A DNA stretch of 64,000 bases, from positions 620,001 to 684,000 of the forward strand of contig JANCIK010000006.1 of NCBI GenBank assembly GCA_028532985.1. The letters run 5' to 3'. This document shows, piece after piece, positions 23,309-34,908 of this stretch (the stretch's first letter is position 1; every line of letters starts with the position of its first letter). The notes under the pieces are model-generated. The model saw only the letters and a program-made list of their open reading frames with translations. It made no database searches and was not told the DNA's origin. This DNA is from Stropharia rugosoannulata (lineage: Eukaryota; Basidiomycota; Agaricomycetes; Agaricales; Strophariaceae). A program made the position numbers and the translations under genes.

Positions 23309-24533
23309 TTTCACGCACGTACGACCCACCTCCGGACGCATTTCATTAACACGCACTGGGAGTCTGAAGGTATGTATGTAGATCGCCATTACGCTCTATG
23401 TGTCTATGTCAGTATGATACATAGCCCGTTCACCCATCTAGCACCTTCCAGCACATTCATCTCGCGAGCAATATCAATATCTTCTCACATATGTATATCC
23501 CTATCCCTTCCCGGTGTATCTATCACATAGACATTGTAAATTATTTTTTATTATCAGTGGAAACGAGATCTGCGTGCGTTATCTCTCATCTCATCTCTCC
23601 TTCTCTGTCCTCTCTCGCTGTCTCGCTTGCCCGCTTGAGAAATATATATCAAAGTTCTTCATTTGAACTTTTTTTCTTTGCAATGAAACGCGACGACCAG
23701 TCTGGACCAGTGAATAGATAACGCCCTCGTACCCTAAAATCTAAGCGAACCTGGCGCGGTCGGTAGCCACCTTCCTTGCAATTGAAGATCTGGCGAACCA
23801 CGGCGTACGCCGTGCACGTTCGTCTGATAACACAGGACAGCGCCCACTTCTTCCCAAGCACACCATATGCATCTTTCCGCTCGCTGTGGAGCGACGCCGG
23901 ATGGGCATAGACATCGCTAGTGCCTCTGTGGAGTAAACAACGAACACCGCAATGCAGCATCCACTCACTAACAAAGAAACCTGTACCAAAAAGAGTACAA
24001 TCGTGTATGTAACGCAACATAAAAAATATATAAATGTATAACCCTCCAGACCAGCATCGGACATACGGACAAGAGAAATAGAAGCACATATATTTACTTT
24101 AACATAGATGGGGTCGACCGTAAATCTAGTAAGAATGGTCGAGTACAAATGCACACAAGACCATCACAGATGGGTGCTTGGAAGCCTGTCTCGCAGGGCT
24201 GTAGTGATAGTGCGTACCGACGCATGCAAGGCACGCGACGGGAAGACATACAAGGGCGAAGACAGAAGGGGTATGCAGGGTGCGATGCAAAGGGTAAATG
24301 AACAGCGCGTGTAGTAAGGGGGGTATGTTGGGCGTGTTGCAGTTGAAACTCGGACAGTCACGGATTGGCCGGATAGAAGAGCAATTACAAAGAATTTGTT
24401 GGAGCGGTACAGTCGCGTGGGAGGAGCCCTTGCGCACTAGTGGTATTGGTTTTTTGGTAACGCGAGGATTTTCCATCTTCAAGCCCTGAGAATAATATAC
24501 CCTCCAGGTCCACGCGACGACCTCGGATATAGC
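23309..24533. other. Spacer between convergent genes
   Basis: 3' flanks of the secreted protein gene (plus) and the single-pass membrane protein gene (minus). Pyrimidine-rich and AT-rich patches; short open frames only, none with recognisable motifs. Confidence 0.5.
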
Positions 24534-26728
24534 TTAGATTCCGCCGTACGCGTCCTCAGGATCGTACATAGAGAACGTCGTTTGCCTATTCTTCGGGTCG
24601 GAAGGCACAGCAGGTGCAGGACGCGGTGTCGGTGGGGCCTGGATGAACGACGCCTCACTAGCGGCGGACATCGGCGCCGGCTGAGACAACGGGGAGGGTG
24701 TATGAGGAACAGCAGTTGACGATGTAGCCGCGGGAGCAGGCGACGCAGGCATTCCGAATGTCGACGCAAGCGGGCTGGGAGTCACTGGGAAGTGGCTCTG
24801 GCTGGCATTCAACATTGCGCTATCGCGATCTCCAATATGCATGGGCCCAAACGTAGGGCTCAAGCTCCCTACAGACGCGCGCGGGACATTCAGCTCGGGG
24901 AGCATGGGCGGCATAGAGTCAATGCGGTAGCGCGTTGCAGCGGCAGGAGGCGGGGCCATAGGCATGGGAGGCGCGGGGAAGTCAAGTGTTTGCTCAGCCT
25001 CATTCGTATCGAGGCTATCAGTGGATGCACGGTGGGGCAGCCCAGCGGCGGCTAGAACAGGAGCAGGGACGTAGTTCTCCATGCCCCTACGGTCGATGGC
25101 GTATTGGGCTCCAGGTGTAGGTGGTGCGGACGCAGGGTCGGCGAACGGAGACGCGTCAGCATTGGGCAGCTGCGGCGGCAAGGGCGGGAGCTCGCGCTCG
25201 AGGGCAGCGCTCGCAAGACCAGATGGTACTTCCGAGTTCAGGCGGCGGGAAATCTCGACATACTGTGCCGCCTGGTAAGGTGAAACGCTAGAGCGACTCA
25301 AGTCAACATAGTCTCCAGTTGGAGGACTTTCGCGCCTGGTGTCCGGGCTAGTGACGTTATTCACTTGTCCGCGTACGCTAGGAGCAGGGGTGGCAAAAGG
25401 TCCACCTGACGCTGCAGAAGACGCAGAAGACTGACGTGTGAGGATGGGATATGGTGCTGCAGGAGCGGCCGAGTATTGTTCGTGGGGCGATTGAGGTGTG
25501 TAGATAGGATGCGGAGCGATAACCTCACCAGGTGTAAACGAGGGATAGCTTTGGTTTGCACCATAATTCGCGGACATGGGAGAGTCGGCGTATTGAGGGT
25601 ACTGCGCATACTGTGGGCTCCCGTAAGAATCTTCCTGGATATACCCTGGACGACCGTACTGCGTCCCGAAAGTTGGTGCGGGCGAAGCTGCGTCGCGCTG
25701 CATCATTTGTGGAGGAGGATTGAATCCACGCGCAACCGTATCCGCGTGTGTAGGCGGGTCAGTGAGCAACGCCGCTGAGCGGCGGAAGTCGCCTTGGTCA
25801 AACGGCGCAGTACCTGCTAACCTTTCTTCCTGTCTCTTCTTCCGTCGCAAGAAGTACATGGTGCCCACGGCAATCGCCGCAATAGCAATTAGACCAGCGA
25901 ATAGACCCCCAACAACCGCGCCAGTGCTCGGTCCGCTGGAAGAAGAAACAGCTGTGTCTGATGGACTAACACTAGCTGCAGCAGCGGTAATGGATGAGGT
26001 TGAAGTTACAAGAACGACAGATTTGCTGCTCGTAGTTGGCGCAGGAGCTGGGGTTGTCGGTACCTGGACCTGGGAGCTACTTGTCTATAAGAAAGTCATT
26101 AGTACTGTGTTAAGTCGTAGATAGATGAGAGGGCCCTTCGACATGCATATTCTCGATAACCAGAACGAAAGACATGTCTCCACACGTCTACGCAGAAGAT
26201 GAAAATAATCTTCACGCTGACAATCGTGTATACAGATATCCTCCCTTCGGCTCCAGAGAGCTTAAACTCAATGGTCAAGAGCATACTGGTCTATGGCCCG
26301 CTCTCTGGGGATTCGATGGCAATGAAAGAAGGGTGGCGTACAGGAGTAGGGTTCGGCTGGACTACCGTTGTGCTCGTCGACGTGGTAGAAGACGAAGATG
26401 TCGTAGGTGTACTGGAGCTAGTGGAAGAGGTGGAAGTAGACGAGCCATCTGTCGTCGACGGCAAGGTCAGGGTAGGAAGTATGACCAGGGTCGACGAATC
26501 AGTCTCCCTTTCTCGTGTCCGTGGGGTCGGAAAGATGTCGATCGTTGGCAGCGTCGGGACTGCATGCATGCATTCATTAGCCCCAGTGACACACTAGAGG
26601 GCAGGCCACGCACATATATTCGTGAACGGGTCTCCATCATTGAGCCTGCTGAGATACGCGTCCGGGTCGAATCCAGACTGACGGCGGTGAATAGCAGCCG
26701 CTGCGTGCTGACGACGATGGTGATTCAT
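24534..26728 (-). CDS. Single-pass membrane protein with Ser/Thr-rich ectodomain and Pro/Tyr-rich cytosolic tail
   Basis: Minus-strand exons 26614-26728, 26342-26559 and 24534-26084 give 627 residues in frame. The N-terminus (MNHHRRQHAAAIHRRQSGFD) has no signal peptide. It leads into a Ser/Thr/Pro-rich segment (TSSTSSSTPTTSSSSTTSTS). One membrane span near residues 169-193 (GAVVGGLFAGLIAIAAIAVG) is followed by RRKKR, the usual stop-transfer signal, and a ~430-residue tail rich in Pro, Tyr, Ser and Gln (for example QYAQYPQY, PTPGAQYAIDRR). The architecture resembles fungal Wsc/Mid2-type wall stress sensors, but no WSC cysteine domain is present, so a sensor role is only a guess. The second intron (257 nt) is long and could hide another small exon. 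Confidence 0.75.
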
Positions 26729-28672
26729 GTCGATGATAACTTAATTGTTTTTCTGAACAATAAAAAGAACGTCCTGAGGCGAAGAAACGAATGTGAGGCC
26801 TCCCAGGCAAGGGAGAAAGAAAAGGAGTTGAGGAAGAGAATATGGACGACAACAAGCCCAACATCCTAGAGCTCGTTGCCACCCCATTAAATTGAGTTCC
26901 CACGGTGTTCCTTACAACGCGGTTATTCCTTGTATTTGACACAATCACCGGCAGTAAATCTTTTATGTCCTATTATTGGAGTAGAGAATGTGCCTTTGAC
27001 AGCTTCTGACTGACGAATGAATTCAAACCACTCCAAATTGTGTTGTAGGCATTAAGGCTCATTAACCTTAGTTAGCTTGTTATCGGCTTTTTACCATCAT
27101 GGTCATCATTCAAATATCAGGGGTAACTTGATTACGACCGACCTGTAAGGAGCAGATTAAAGTAGGTAGAGGAAGTACTAATTAATGTGCCACGTATTAT
27201 GTTATTGGATTCTTCCGAGCTATCACACGCTTTATTTTCAGAAGGCCATCTCATGATCAAGTACCATGCATTTCTGATGATCATGCATATGTCCGACCCG
27301 ACAAACATATTCTTTCACGGCTCCGGAAACGGGTAATCTAATTAACACAGTCTTAAGGAGAATTTCAAGGACAACGCGACCTACGTCTTCAGCCGCGACC
27401 CCACTATGTATAATTAAATTGCAACGATGTGTAACATTCATAAAAAAAATTACTCACATCTCTATATGTCAATACATAGGAATATGACAATGTGTAATCT
27501 TGACTTTGATCGTGCCAGTGGTATTATCACCCTCATTTTGCTCGCAGCATTATGGGGAACAAGGAGATAGGGTGCTAAAATGCGCAAATCAGCATTTTTC
27601 CGCAATAAATTTCTACAACATAAAACACTAACTGCCAGTCTCTCCAAGCACAGATGCTTCGATCGTTGTGCCTGGAGGGAGCAGGAGATACTCTTTACAG
27701 AAGGAGGGAAAACGAGACAAAAGGTCCACTCACCGTAAATTTGCAGGTCAACTGAAGGCCGTAAAACTGCAATGTAAAGGATGTCAAAAGTAGCTACAAC
27801 TTATAGTGGACAGCGCAGACAATTGAATTTTGAAATACAGGGAAAACTCAGCATTGTGGCATTTATGAGACCATGAAATGGACTGCCAAGAGTTGAATGA
27901 CTTGAAACTTACTAACCAGCAAAAAAAAGCTCTGCGATTTGGGAGTGTAGTTTCAATCCAGAAGTTAGAGAGTCTGGAAAGAAACTAGAATTTCTGCCGC
28001 AAGCACAGCGCTCGAAAAGAGGGCGAAGTCAGTGTGGCTTGTGCATAAAAAAGAATGAAGATGAAGCATGAGCGGTTAGAGTCATCAGGGATTCGGGGTG
28101 GCTGTTGTTGTTGTCAATATACTTCAATATGCAGGCTGGTAATGGTAGAGAGGCAGTCGCTGTATAGATGTCACAGCAGAAGAGCCAGCGATGAAAATGT
28201 CCGAGAAAAGCACTACTGCCGAATCCATGAAAAATGAAACACGCTTTCCGATTCACAAAGCGTGCTTTAAAAGCGGGGAGAGAATATTTTATACCTCATT
28301 ATGTGCGCCGACGTCGCATGGTGCAAGATCCTAAGAACCATGCAGTATGCTGTGTGCTCTCTGTAAGGAGTCTCGAGGCAGTCATGTCACATGTGGCCAA
28401 TATTCATATGTGATTAGAAGTAAAGGATACCACAAAAAAACAGACTATGGCTCTCACAGGTGTAGATGTGTTTTCCGAACCTTTTCTCTTAAATTCGTGT
28501 ATGGGATGGCTATTGCGAAGCAAGGAATATAACGGTTGTTCAGGCAGCAGCGGGAAAGTGTAAGAGATCTGTATTAATAAAGAGCGGCTGGTAGTAGTTG
28601 ATAAACGAGGGTATAGCATGGGATCTATGAGAGCACCGATGCACGACAAAATAAACTTTCCTGATTTTGTTT
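26729..28672. other. Spacer, no gene recognised
   Basis: Upstream flank of the membrane protein gene and 3' flank of the GH5 gene. AT-rich, with only short open frames on both strands and none with splice-linked continuation or known motifs. Confidence 0.5.
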
Positions 28673-30925
28673 TTAAGAGGTAATATACGGGTCGCAGACG
28701 TTGGGGTCGTTGAGTTGAGATGGGTCCTTGGTGAAGAATCCCAGATTGACGCCCTCCAGGTATGACCTGAAATGCGACGTAAAATTGAAATGTTGATTTT
28801 TTAAAAAGACTTGAAGACGTACCATTGTCTCGCGAGGTCTCCAGCAAGAGCCGAGATTTCTGTCTTGAAGTTCCAGAACTGATAGATAATTCTAGTATGA
28901 GCCAAATGGCGCCACAGATATAGTGTAGTGTGCTGTACTTACAATCCATCCGGCGCCTTTACTGTACGACAGCTTTTGTGCATCTGCCCATTTAAATAAG
29001 AAATCATTGGTCGCATTGAACTGGGTTGGAAGTCCCCATTCTAGAAGCAATTGTTCAAAATTTAGGCCTTTACGCGGAGCAGACGAGACCTACCGCCAAA
29101 CCATAAGGGACTATTTCCGAGGGCAGCGTCAGCTTGAATGCGGTTCAAGTCTAAAAGTCGTATCCTTCGTCAACTTTCGAACTGAGTTACATGTTCAAGT
29201 CAAACGCACTGCAGACGGATGTTAAGTAGGCATCCGGGTTCGCATCTGCCACGCCCTATGTTTGGTGAAAAATGAATTATAGCTTGTCAAGTACTATTGG
29301 AAAAGAACACACCCCAAATCTATAAGGCATCCTGTTAGCCTTTAATACTAGCCAGACATAACAAACGACTTACGAGTAGTACAGATGGTTATCGTAGCCT
29401 TGAGGTCCAATGGCAGCGTCAGCGGGGTTGGGCGGATCGTTGTACTGCCAGTTCACGTCCATGAAGGTCGTGACAAGCGGCTGCCTCTCGCTCAGTGCAG
29501 ACTTCAGTCCATTCTGCTCAAAGACCGTATTGACGGCCAGCTGCTCTACGACCTCGGCAAGCACAGGAATGGCATCGTTTAAGACCTGGCGGACCTCGGC
29601 ATTGAAGATAGAGGACAGAGTCGCCGCGCTGGATAGGGCATCTGTCGCGTTAAAGGCGCCGCTAACGCTTTCAGAGGCGGAGAATTCGATGCCTGGAACA
29701 GGAATACCGAGCGAGAACTCCACCGCGCGCACAGTTTGAACAAAGTTGACTTGGACTGGTTTATATGTATGTAGGTCAGAAGGGGATGCATCATTGAATA
29801 CTTGAGGACCTACATCCGCCCAGGCCAGGAGTTTGCGTCGCGTTCATGATGGGCTCGTTCATTGCTTCGATACCGGCAACACTGCTAAAATCGGGGTCAA
29901 GGTGTGAGAGAGCGGTCATTACAGCCGTCCATATGAGTGCGCGGTGATAGTTGTAAGGCGTCTGTTACACCAACAGTGCAAACGATTAATATATGCGCAT
30001 TCCGAGAGCCAGGCGCTGCTCACATAGAACTCCACGTCATTTGTACACCTGTAGGCAACCATATTTTATAAATTTGTTTGTCATGCCATTGCACAGATAA
30101 ACAATTACCTTCCAGCAAACATCTGCCCAGGACTCGCGACACCAGGAAGCGCATGGTGGTCGAGGATAGCAGCAATGCCAGCTGCTTTCAGTTGCCTCAA
30201 ACCGCGTTGCTATAATTAAATAAGCTTTTGCAGGGTTCAGAAAACTCGACAAGATACACACAAGCTCTATAATACCGCCTCTCGGATAAAACTCGGTGAC
30301 CCGGTTAACCAACGGCTCAACGATCCAATAACCAAGCTATGTCCACGTCAGCGAAATCTAAGTATGAAAAGGGGAATACGCACCGGAACGCGAACTGTAT
30401 TGATACCAACTTCCGCGAGACTATCGACTTCGGTTTGTGTAAACCAAGTCTCCCTGTTATTCGAAGTAAGGATATGACCCAGTATAGCGTCGGTGAAACT
30501 GACCAATGAGTTTTGAATCGCGCATCAGTGACATCTTGGGGATAGGCTTCAGCAAAGGCGCTGTAAACGGGGTACCCATTAGAATTGTTGTATTATTGAA
30601 TTGCATATATGACTTACAATTCGGTTGCAATGCACTGAGAGCAATCGCTGCATTGTTCACCACCCATAGCAAGCCATTCTAAACCAAGTTTCATACCTAC
30701 CAAAGGCATACAAGTTGTATCAGAGCTGCTTACCAGCCGGTAGCATCCATGACTCTAGAACTAGCCTGTCATACTGCTGAGCACACTCCGATAAGGAAGG
30801 ACTGTCAACACTCACCACGAGCCCAGATTAACGCCGTAGATCTTATCCGGCAGTCCTGGCAACGACGCGGTTGCCAGAGTCGAGGTCGCTGCAAAAATGC
30901 AAAACAAAGACGGGAACCTCAACAT
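28673..30925 (-). CDS. Secreted glycoside hydrolase family 5 (exo-beta-1,3-glucanase-like)
   Basis: A gene of about a dozen short exons on the minus strand. The first exon (30816-30925) encodes a signal peptide (MLRFPSLFCIFAATSTLATA) and the family opening YGVNLGSW, completed after the intron as WLVLESWMLPAG. Later exons give INTVRVPLGYWIVEP, GIAAILDHHALPG, the acid/base motif AMNEP and, near the C-terminus, the nucleophile motif LWFGEWGLP, followed by WIFWNFKTE. These are the two catalytic Glu residues and surrounding strands of the GH5 (beta/alpha)8 barrel. The stop is at 28675-28673 after CDPYITS. A Cys-rich insert (GEQCSDCSQC) near residue 60 is notable. Substrate is most likely a beta-1,3-glucan by similarity to the VNLGxWLVLE type; not proven. 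Confidence 0.88.
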
Positions 30926-33130
30926 GGCTGAAGCAGCGGGAACGTGGCGTCACAACTGCTGATCTTGTCAGAGCTTTACGGTATTTAAACCGACCCATGT
31001 AGCACATTTCGAGTTAGAAGACGTTCCAAAGTCAATAAAGAACGCGTCGTTGCCCTGAAATTTTAGAGCGGCCAGAATAATCTCGCTTAGCTTTGAAAAC
31101 GGTGATCGCCTCCGGTCAACGTCTACCCTGCTGACCTTTTGAGGAAGCCTGAGCCGTGATAGGTGTTGCAAATGACCAGTTTCTACATGCCGGATGACTG
31201 TGTAAAGTATGGCAGAAGCGTTCAACATGTTGAAGAACCTCGAAGGAAGCTCATTGAATGCGTGTCTTGATATCGTTTGCAAGTGTTCATAGCTACGGTG
31301 TTCATCGGCATCGGCATCACGCGGACATTGTCACTTGCATGAAACAATTCTCGGGCTATATTTTGAGCGGCAATTTGGGCACTAGCCGCTTGTAGCCTGA
31401 CATGTCCATAGTACCTAAAAAAGATGCTAAGACAATTCAAATCTGGCTCGTGAAAACATAATTGCCAGCAAAGCAGCAACGACTTGGGCAACAGGAATGA
31501 AGCTCCCTCGACACTTCCGGAGACACTCTCTTACCTGCCCTTGAGTACAGTGCGAATTGAATGCATAAGTGCAGATGTAGTTGTTGGAGTTTCTTCGAAG
31601 ATTTTGCAAAGATTTAACGCCTTGAAAGTTTGAAACGCGACAGTATGCAAACGAGTCCGGAATAACCTTCGATACGGACTAGCGAGGCTGATACATTCAG
31701 TGAAAGGGGAGTGTAGGATAACAAAACTCGAAGATTTGCTTCAGATTGCTCAGCACGACTGTTGAAGTTACAAGTTGGTTTGTTGACGATTAGTAGCTGA
31801 TGGTGCGCGTACGTAAGCATAACGTAAGCCACACATAGCGTAAGCGCCGAAACACGGACACTGCAAGCCTGACACTGTTGGTTAAAACCTCCATCTTGCT
31901 CAAATCTTGCTGCATCTATCGACGGCTATCGACATACTCTATGAACTCTGATAATGCGCGCCTCTTAGCAAGAAAATTCTCTTTTATCTGGTAAAACTCC
32001 ATTGGGGGGAAATGAAACGCCCATATATCGGACACAATACTTTACCCAACTAGTAGAAATCCCTTCATAGGATGTCGGATGCTTTGGTTGGACTACCCAA
32101 AATACGCCCGCATATATGCGTCTCTTCCGAGGTCCTGAAACATCTGATATGACGCATAGCTCTTATGGGCAATCTCTCCCTGTTTACGAGGCAACGTCTT
32201 CTACCGCTCGCTCCGAGAGCAAGTCATATGGCACTGCGTTCGTGTGGCATCTTCAACGTGACTGTGGCTTGTCCCCGAAATGGTATTTCCAAGCCACTTT
32301 TAGGTGTTGAACGAAAGAGCCTTCCGGTTGATATAGATGGTCGTGAAACTAATGAAGGACCCATAGGGCCGCATTATCTATCGCAGCACTTACCTTGTGC
32401 GCTTAGCCAGATCTACGACAAGAGTACGTGGCGTCGTTGAAAGAAGCCATATCTCATACAACTAAGCCAAATGACGTCGATGATCTTCAAACGTGGACGT
32501 ATTCAGACGTATGTATTCTCGAATCTCAGGACCACTGACAGTTCTCTTGGCTTTGATGATCATTATCGAAAGCAGTCGGTCTACTCAGGTCTACATGATG
32601 TCTTTTTACAGCATATTACGACTCTACCACACTCTATCTACTGTCAAGGCAGGTCTTAATACGTCGTACATCGTATGCATAAGGAAGCCTAACGACGTCG
32701 ATGATCCTCCAGCATAATTATAGTTCTCAGGACCATTGCCTATTTCCCTTGGCTTTGAAGAAGTTTGCATATCATCAGTTGGCAGATGACTCTCAAACAG
32801 AGCTGGGAGTGTGCGCATATACAATCGCCAGTCAACTCCTTCACTATGCCGGTCAGCTATGGGAAAGCAGCATGCTTATCATTCTCTCCTTTGACGTTCG
32901 ACCGCATGATTCAACACTGCGCGCAACCTATCGCAGCACATTAAAATTAATTTGCGAACAAGCGGGGAAGTTCTATATTACCGATCACCAGCACTTGTCT
33001 ATGTCGTATGGACATATGCTATAGTCCCATCGGAGCCTTTCTCTGCTTCCTTTTAACATCGTTCTGGCAACTGTGTCTTCGAGGTTCTAGCAGACCGCCC
33101 AGTCTTGTCCAGCTCATCCACAGTACAGTC
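30926..33130. other. Spacer with a diverged duplicated segment, no gene recognised
   Basis: Divergent promoters of GH5 (minus) and the lipase (plus) are expected here. Short open frames only. A degenerate direct duplication lies at 32464-32560 and 32685-32760. Nothing else recognised. Confidence 0.5.
32464..32760. repeat. Diverged direct duplication
   Basis: Copy A (32464-32560) and copy B (32685-32760) share AAGCCwAAyGACGTCGATGATC near the start, TCTCAGGACCAyTG in the middle and CTTGGCTTTGA at the end. Copy B lacks roughly 20-30 bases of the interior. It may be a relic of an old duplication; no protein family recognised. Confidence 0.6.
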
Positions 33131-34481
33131 ATGGTCTCCCTGTTTGCCTATCTCCTTGGGCTCGTGTCGCTTGGCCTTCAAGTCGTCGCCTCGCCAGTGA
33201 CACGCGACGACACTGGCGTATTCACCACGCTGTCTACAGCGGACATCACAGCCTTCAGACCTTTCACGCATTATGCTAGTACTGCGTATTGCAAACCTGC
33301 AAACACACTGGCGTGGAATTGTGGTGGTATGTGCCCAATGAGCTCAACAAAGCGAAAGGCTTACTTTTTCTAGCCAACTGCGGGGCAAACCCAACATTTG
33401 TACCAATCGCATCTGGAGGTGATGGAGTTGTCACTCAGTTCTGGTACGTCGGTTTTGATCCGACTCTCCAAGTGAGTTATGCCGGTTTTACTAGTTTGTT
33501 GCATCGTCATTATAAAACTATTTCAACAGACCGTCATTGTTGGCCACCAGGGCACGGTGTTTTCGAAAATGTATGTCTAGCGGCATATGTTGCAGTCCGG
33601 GACTCACATCATGTTTTCATAGCATACCTGCGCTCACAGACGCAAATATCATTCTCCGACCACTGAAGCCATCTCTGTTTCCCGGAGTACCCGCAGGAGT
33701 CCTGGTACATGACGGCTTTGCCGATTCCCAAGAAAGGTTTGGCTCCCATATTCTTCTACTTCAGTAAAATTCTCAAAAATATATATATAGGAGCGCTAAC
33801 AACGTACTAGCCGCTGTCCAAAAGGCTTTGAAACAAAGCGGACTTAGCAAGGTCGCCGTAGTCGGTCACTCCCTAGGTAAGCATATATGGTGAATCCGAC
33901 CGTCTGACTACGGCTCTGACGCAAACATATCGACTCTCAGGTGCTGCCCTAGCACTTCTGGATAGCGCGTTTTTAAGGGTACAACTGCCTCCCACTGTCC
34001 AAGTCAGGTTGATCGGCTATGGCATGCCTCGAGTAGGTTTGACCCCGGGCTATAGTCTCCTTATCTAATTCCAAACGTTCACAGGTAGGAAATGAAGCGT
34101 TCGCCACCTTTATCTCGAATGCGGTGCCCAACTTGAGCCATGTCAACAACAAGTAAGCTGGAGTATCATCTTACTGTCAACTGCTGAGATATCAACGTGT
34201 TCATACAACAGGCTGGATATTGTACCAATCTTGCCTGGCCGCTTTTTGGGCTTCCACCATCCCGATGGTGAGGTACACATTCAAGCGGATTTGTCCTGGA
34301 TCGCTTGCCCCGGGATGGATAACACAGATGAACGGTGCTCTACTGGTGACGTGAAGAACATCTTTTCGGGGGATACAAATGACCATGACGGTATGTCCTT
34401 GTCATTATACGATTAGCTTTACATATGTCAACTCTAATGTCATCTTTAGGTCCTTACGATACTGTCTCTATGGGATGCTAG
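33131..34481 (+). CDS. Secreted class 3 (fungal) lipase
   Basis: Nine exons: 33131-33326, 33374-33471, 33530-33570, 33623-33736, 33791-33876, 33941-34032, 34085-34152, 34212-34390, 34450-34481; 906 nt, 301 residues, in frame. A signal peptide (MVSLFAYLLGLVSLGLQVVA) is followed by ASTAYC, the family strand FDPTLQ-TVIVGHQGT, and the nucleophile elbow VVGHSLGAALA near residue 175. Catalytic Asp is in LDIVPILP and the likely catalytic His in GEVHI. Cysteines at the expected places suggest disulfides as in the Thermomyces/Rhizomucor lipase family. Expected to hydrolyse acylglycerols outside the cell. The ATG at 33131 is chosen because it begins the signal peptide; an upstream in-frame ATG at 33008 would add an unrelated leader. 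Confidence 0.93.
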
Positions 34482-34908
34482 TGTCCAAGTTATTACTGTT
34501 ATTACCAATTTTTTCGGCATATTACTACATGGATGCAGTCCTTTATGTGCGATATTTAATTTTTATTGTGCTCGGTACTACGTAGCTACTACATGCATAA
34601 GGAAACGCCGGGACATCATATTACACTAACGAAAACTTCTCCACCTTCTAAGTCAAAGTCCTTCCATAACTTCCACCGGTAACTATAGTACACAAACTTC
34701 TACTAATTTCCCATCCCAGCTGGAGAAAAGAGGATTTGAAAATGATCTACATCCACATATACATGATACATTAATTAACGAGCAATGACTCGCCATTGTC
34801 CAGCTTTGTCACTGATCTCTGACCTAACATAATACTAATGAGTTACACGGAGACTTCCAGCTTTCTATGAGCTATAATGACTTGTATCTGAGAAAAATGA
34901 GTGTTCAC
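34482..34908. other. Spacer between convergent genes
   Basis: 3' flanks of the lipase and the DUF6535 gene; AT-rich; nothing recognised. Confidence 0.5.

Noticed and set aside
33008..33130. Upstream in-frame start for the lipase
   Set aside because: It would place 41 extra residues, including a Cys/Arg-rich stretch, before a perfectly good signal peptide that starts at 33131.
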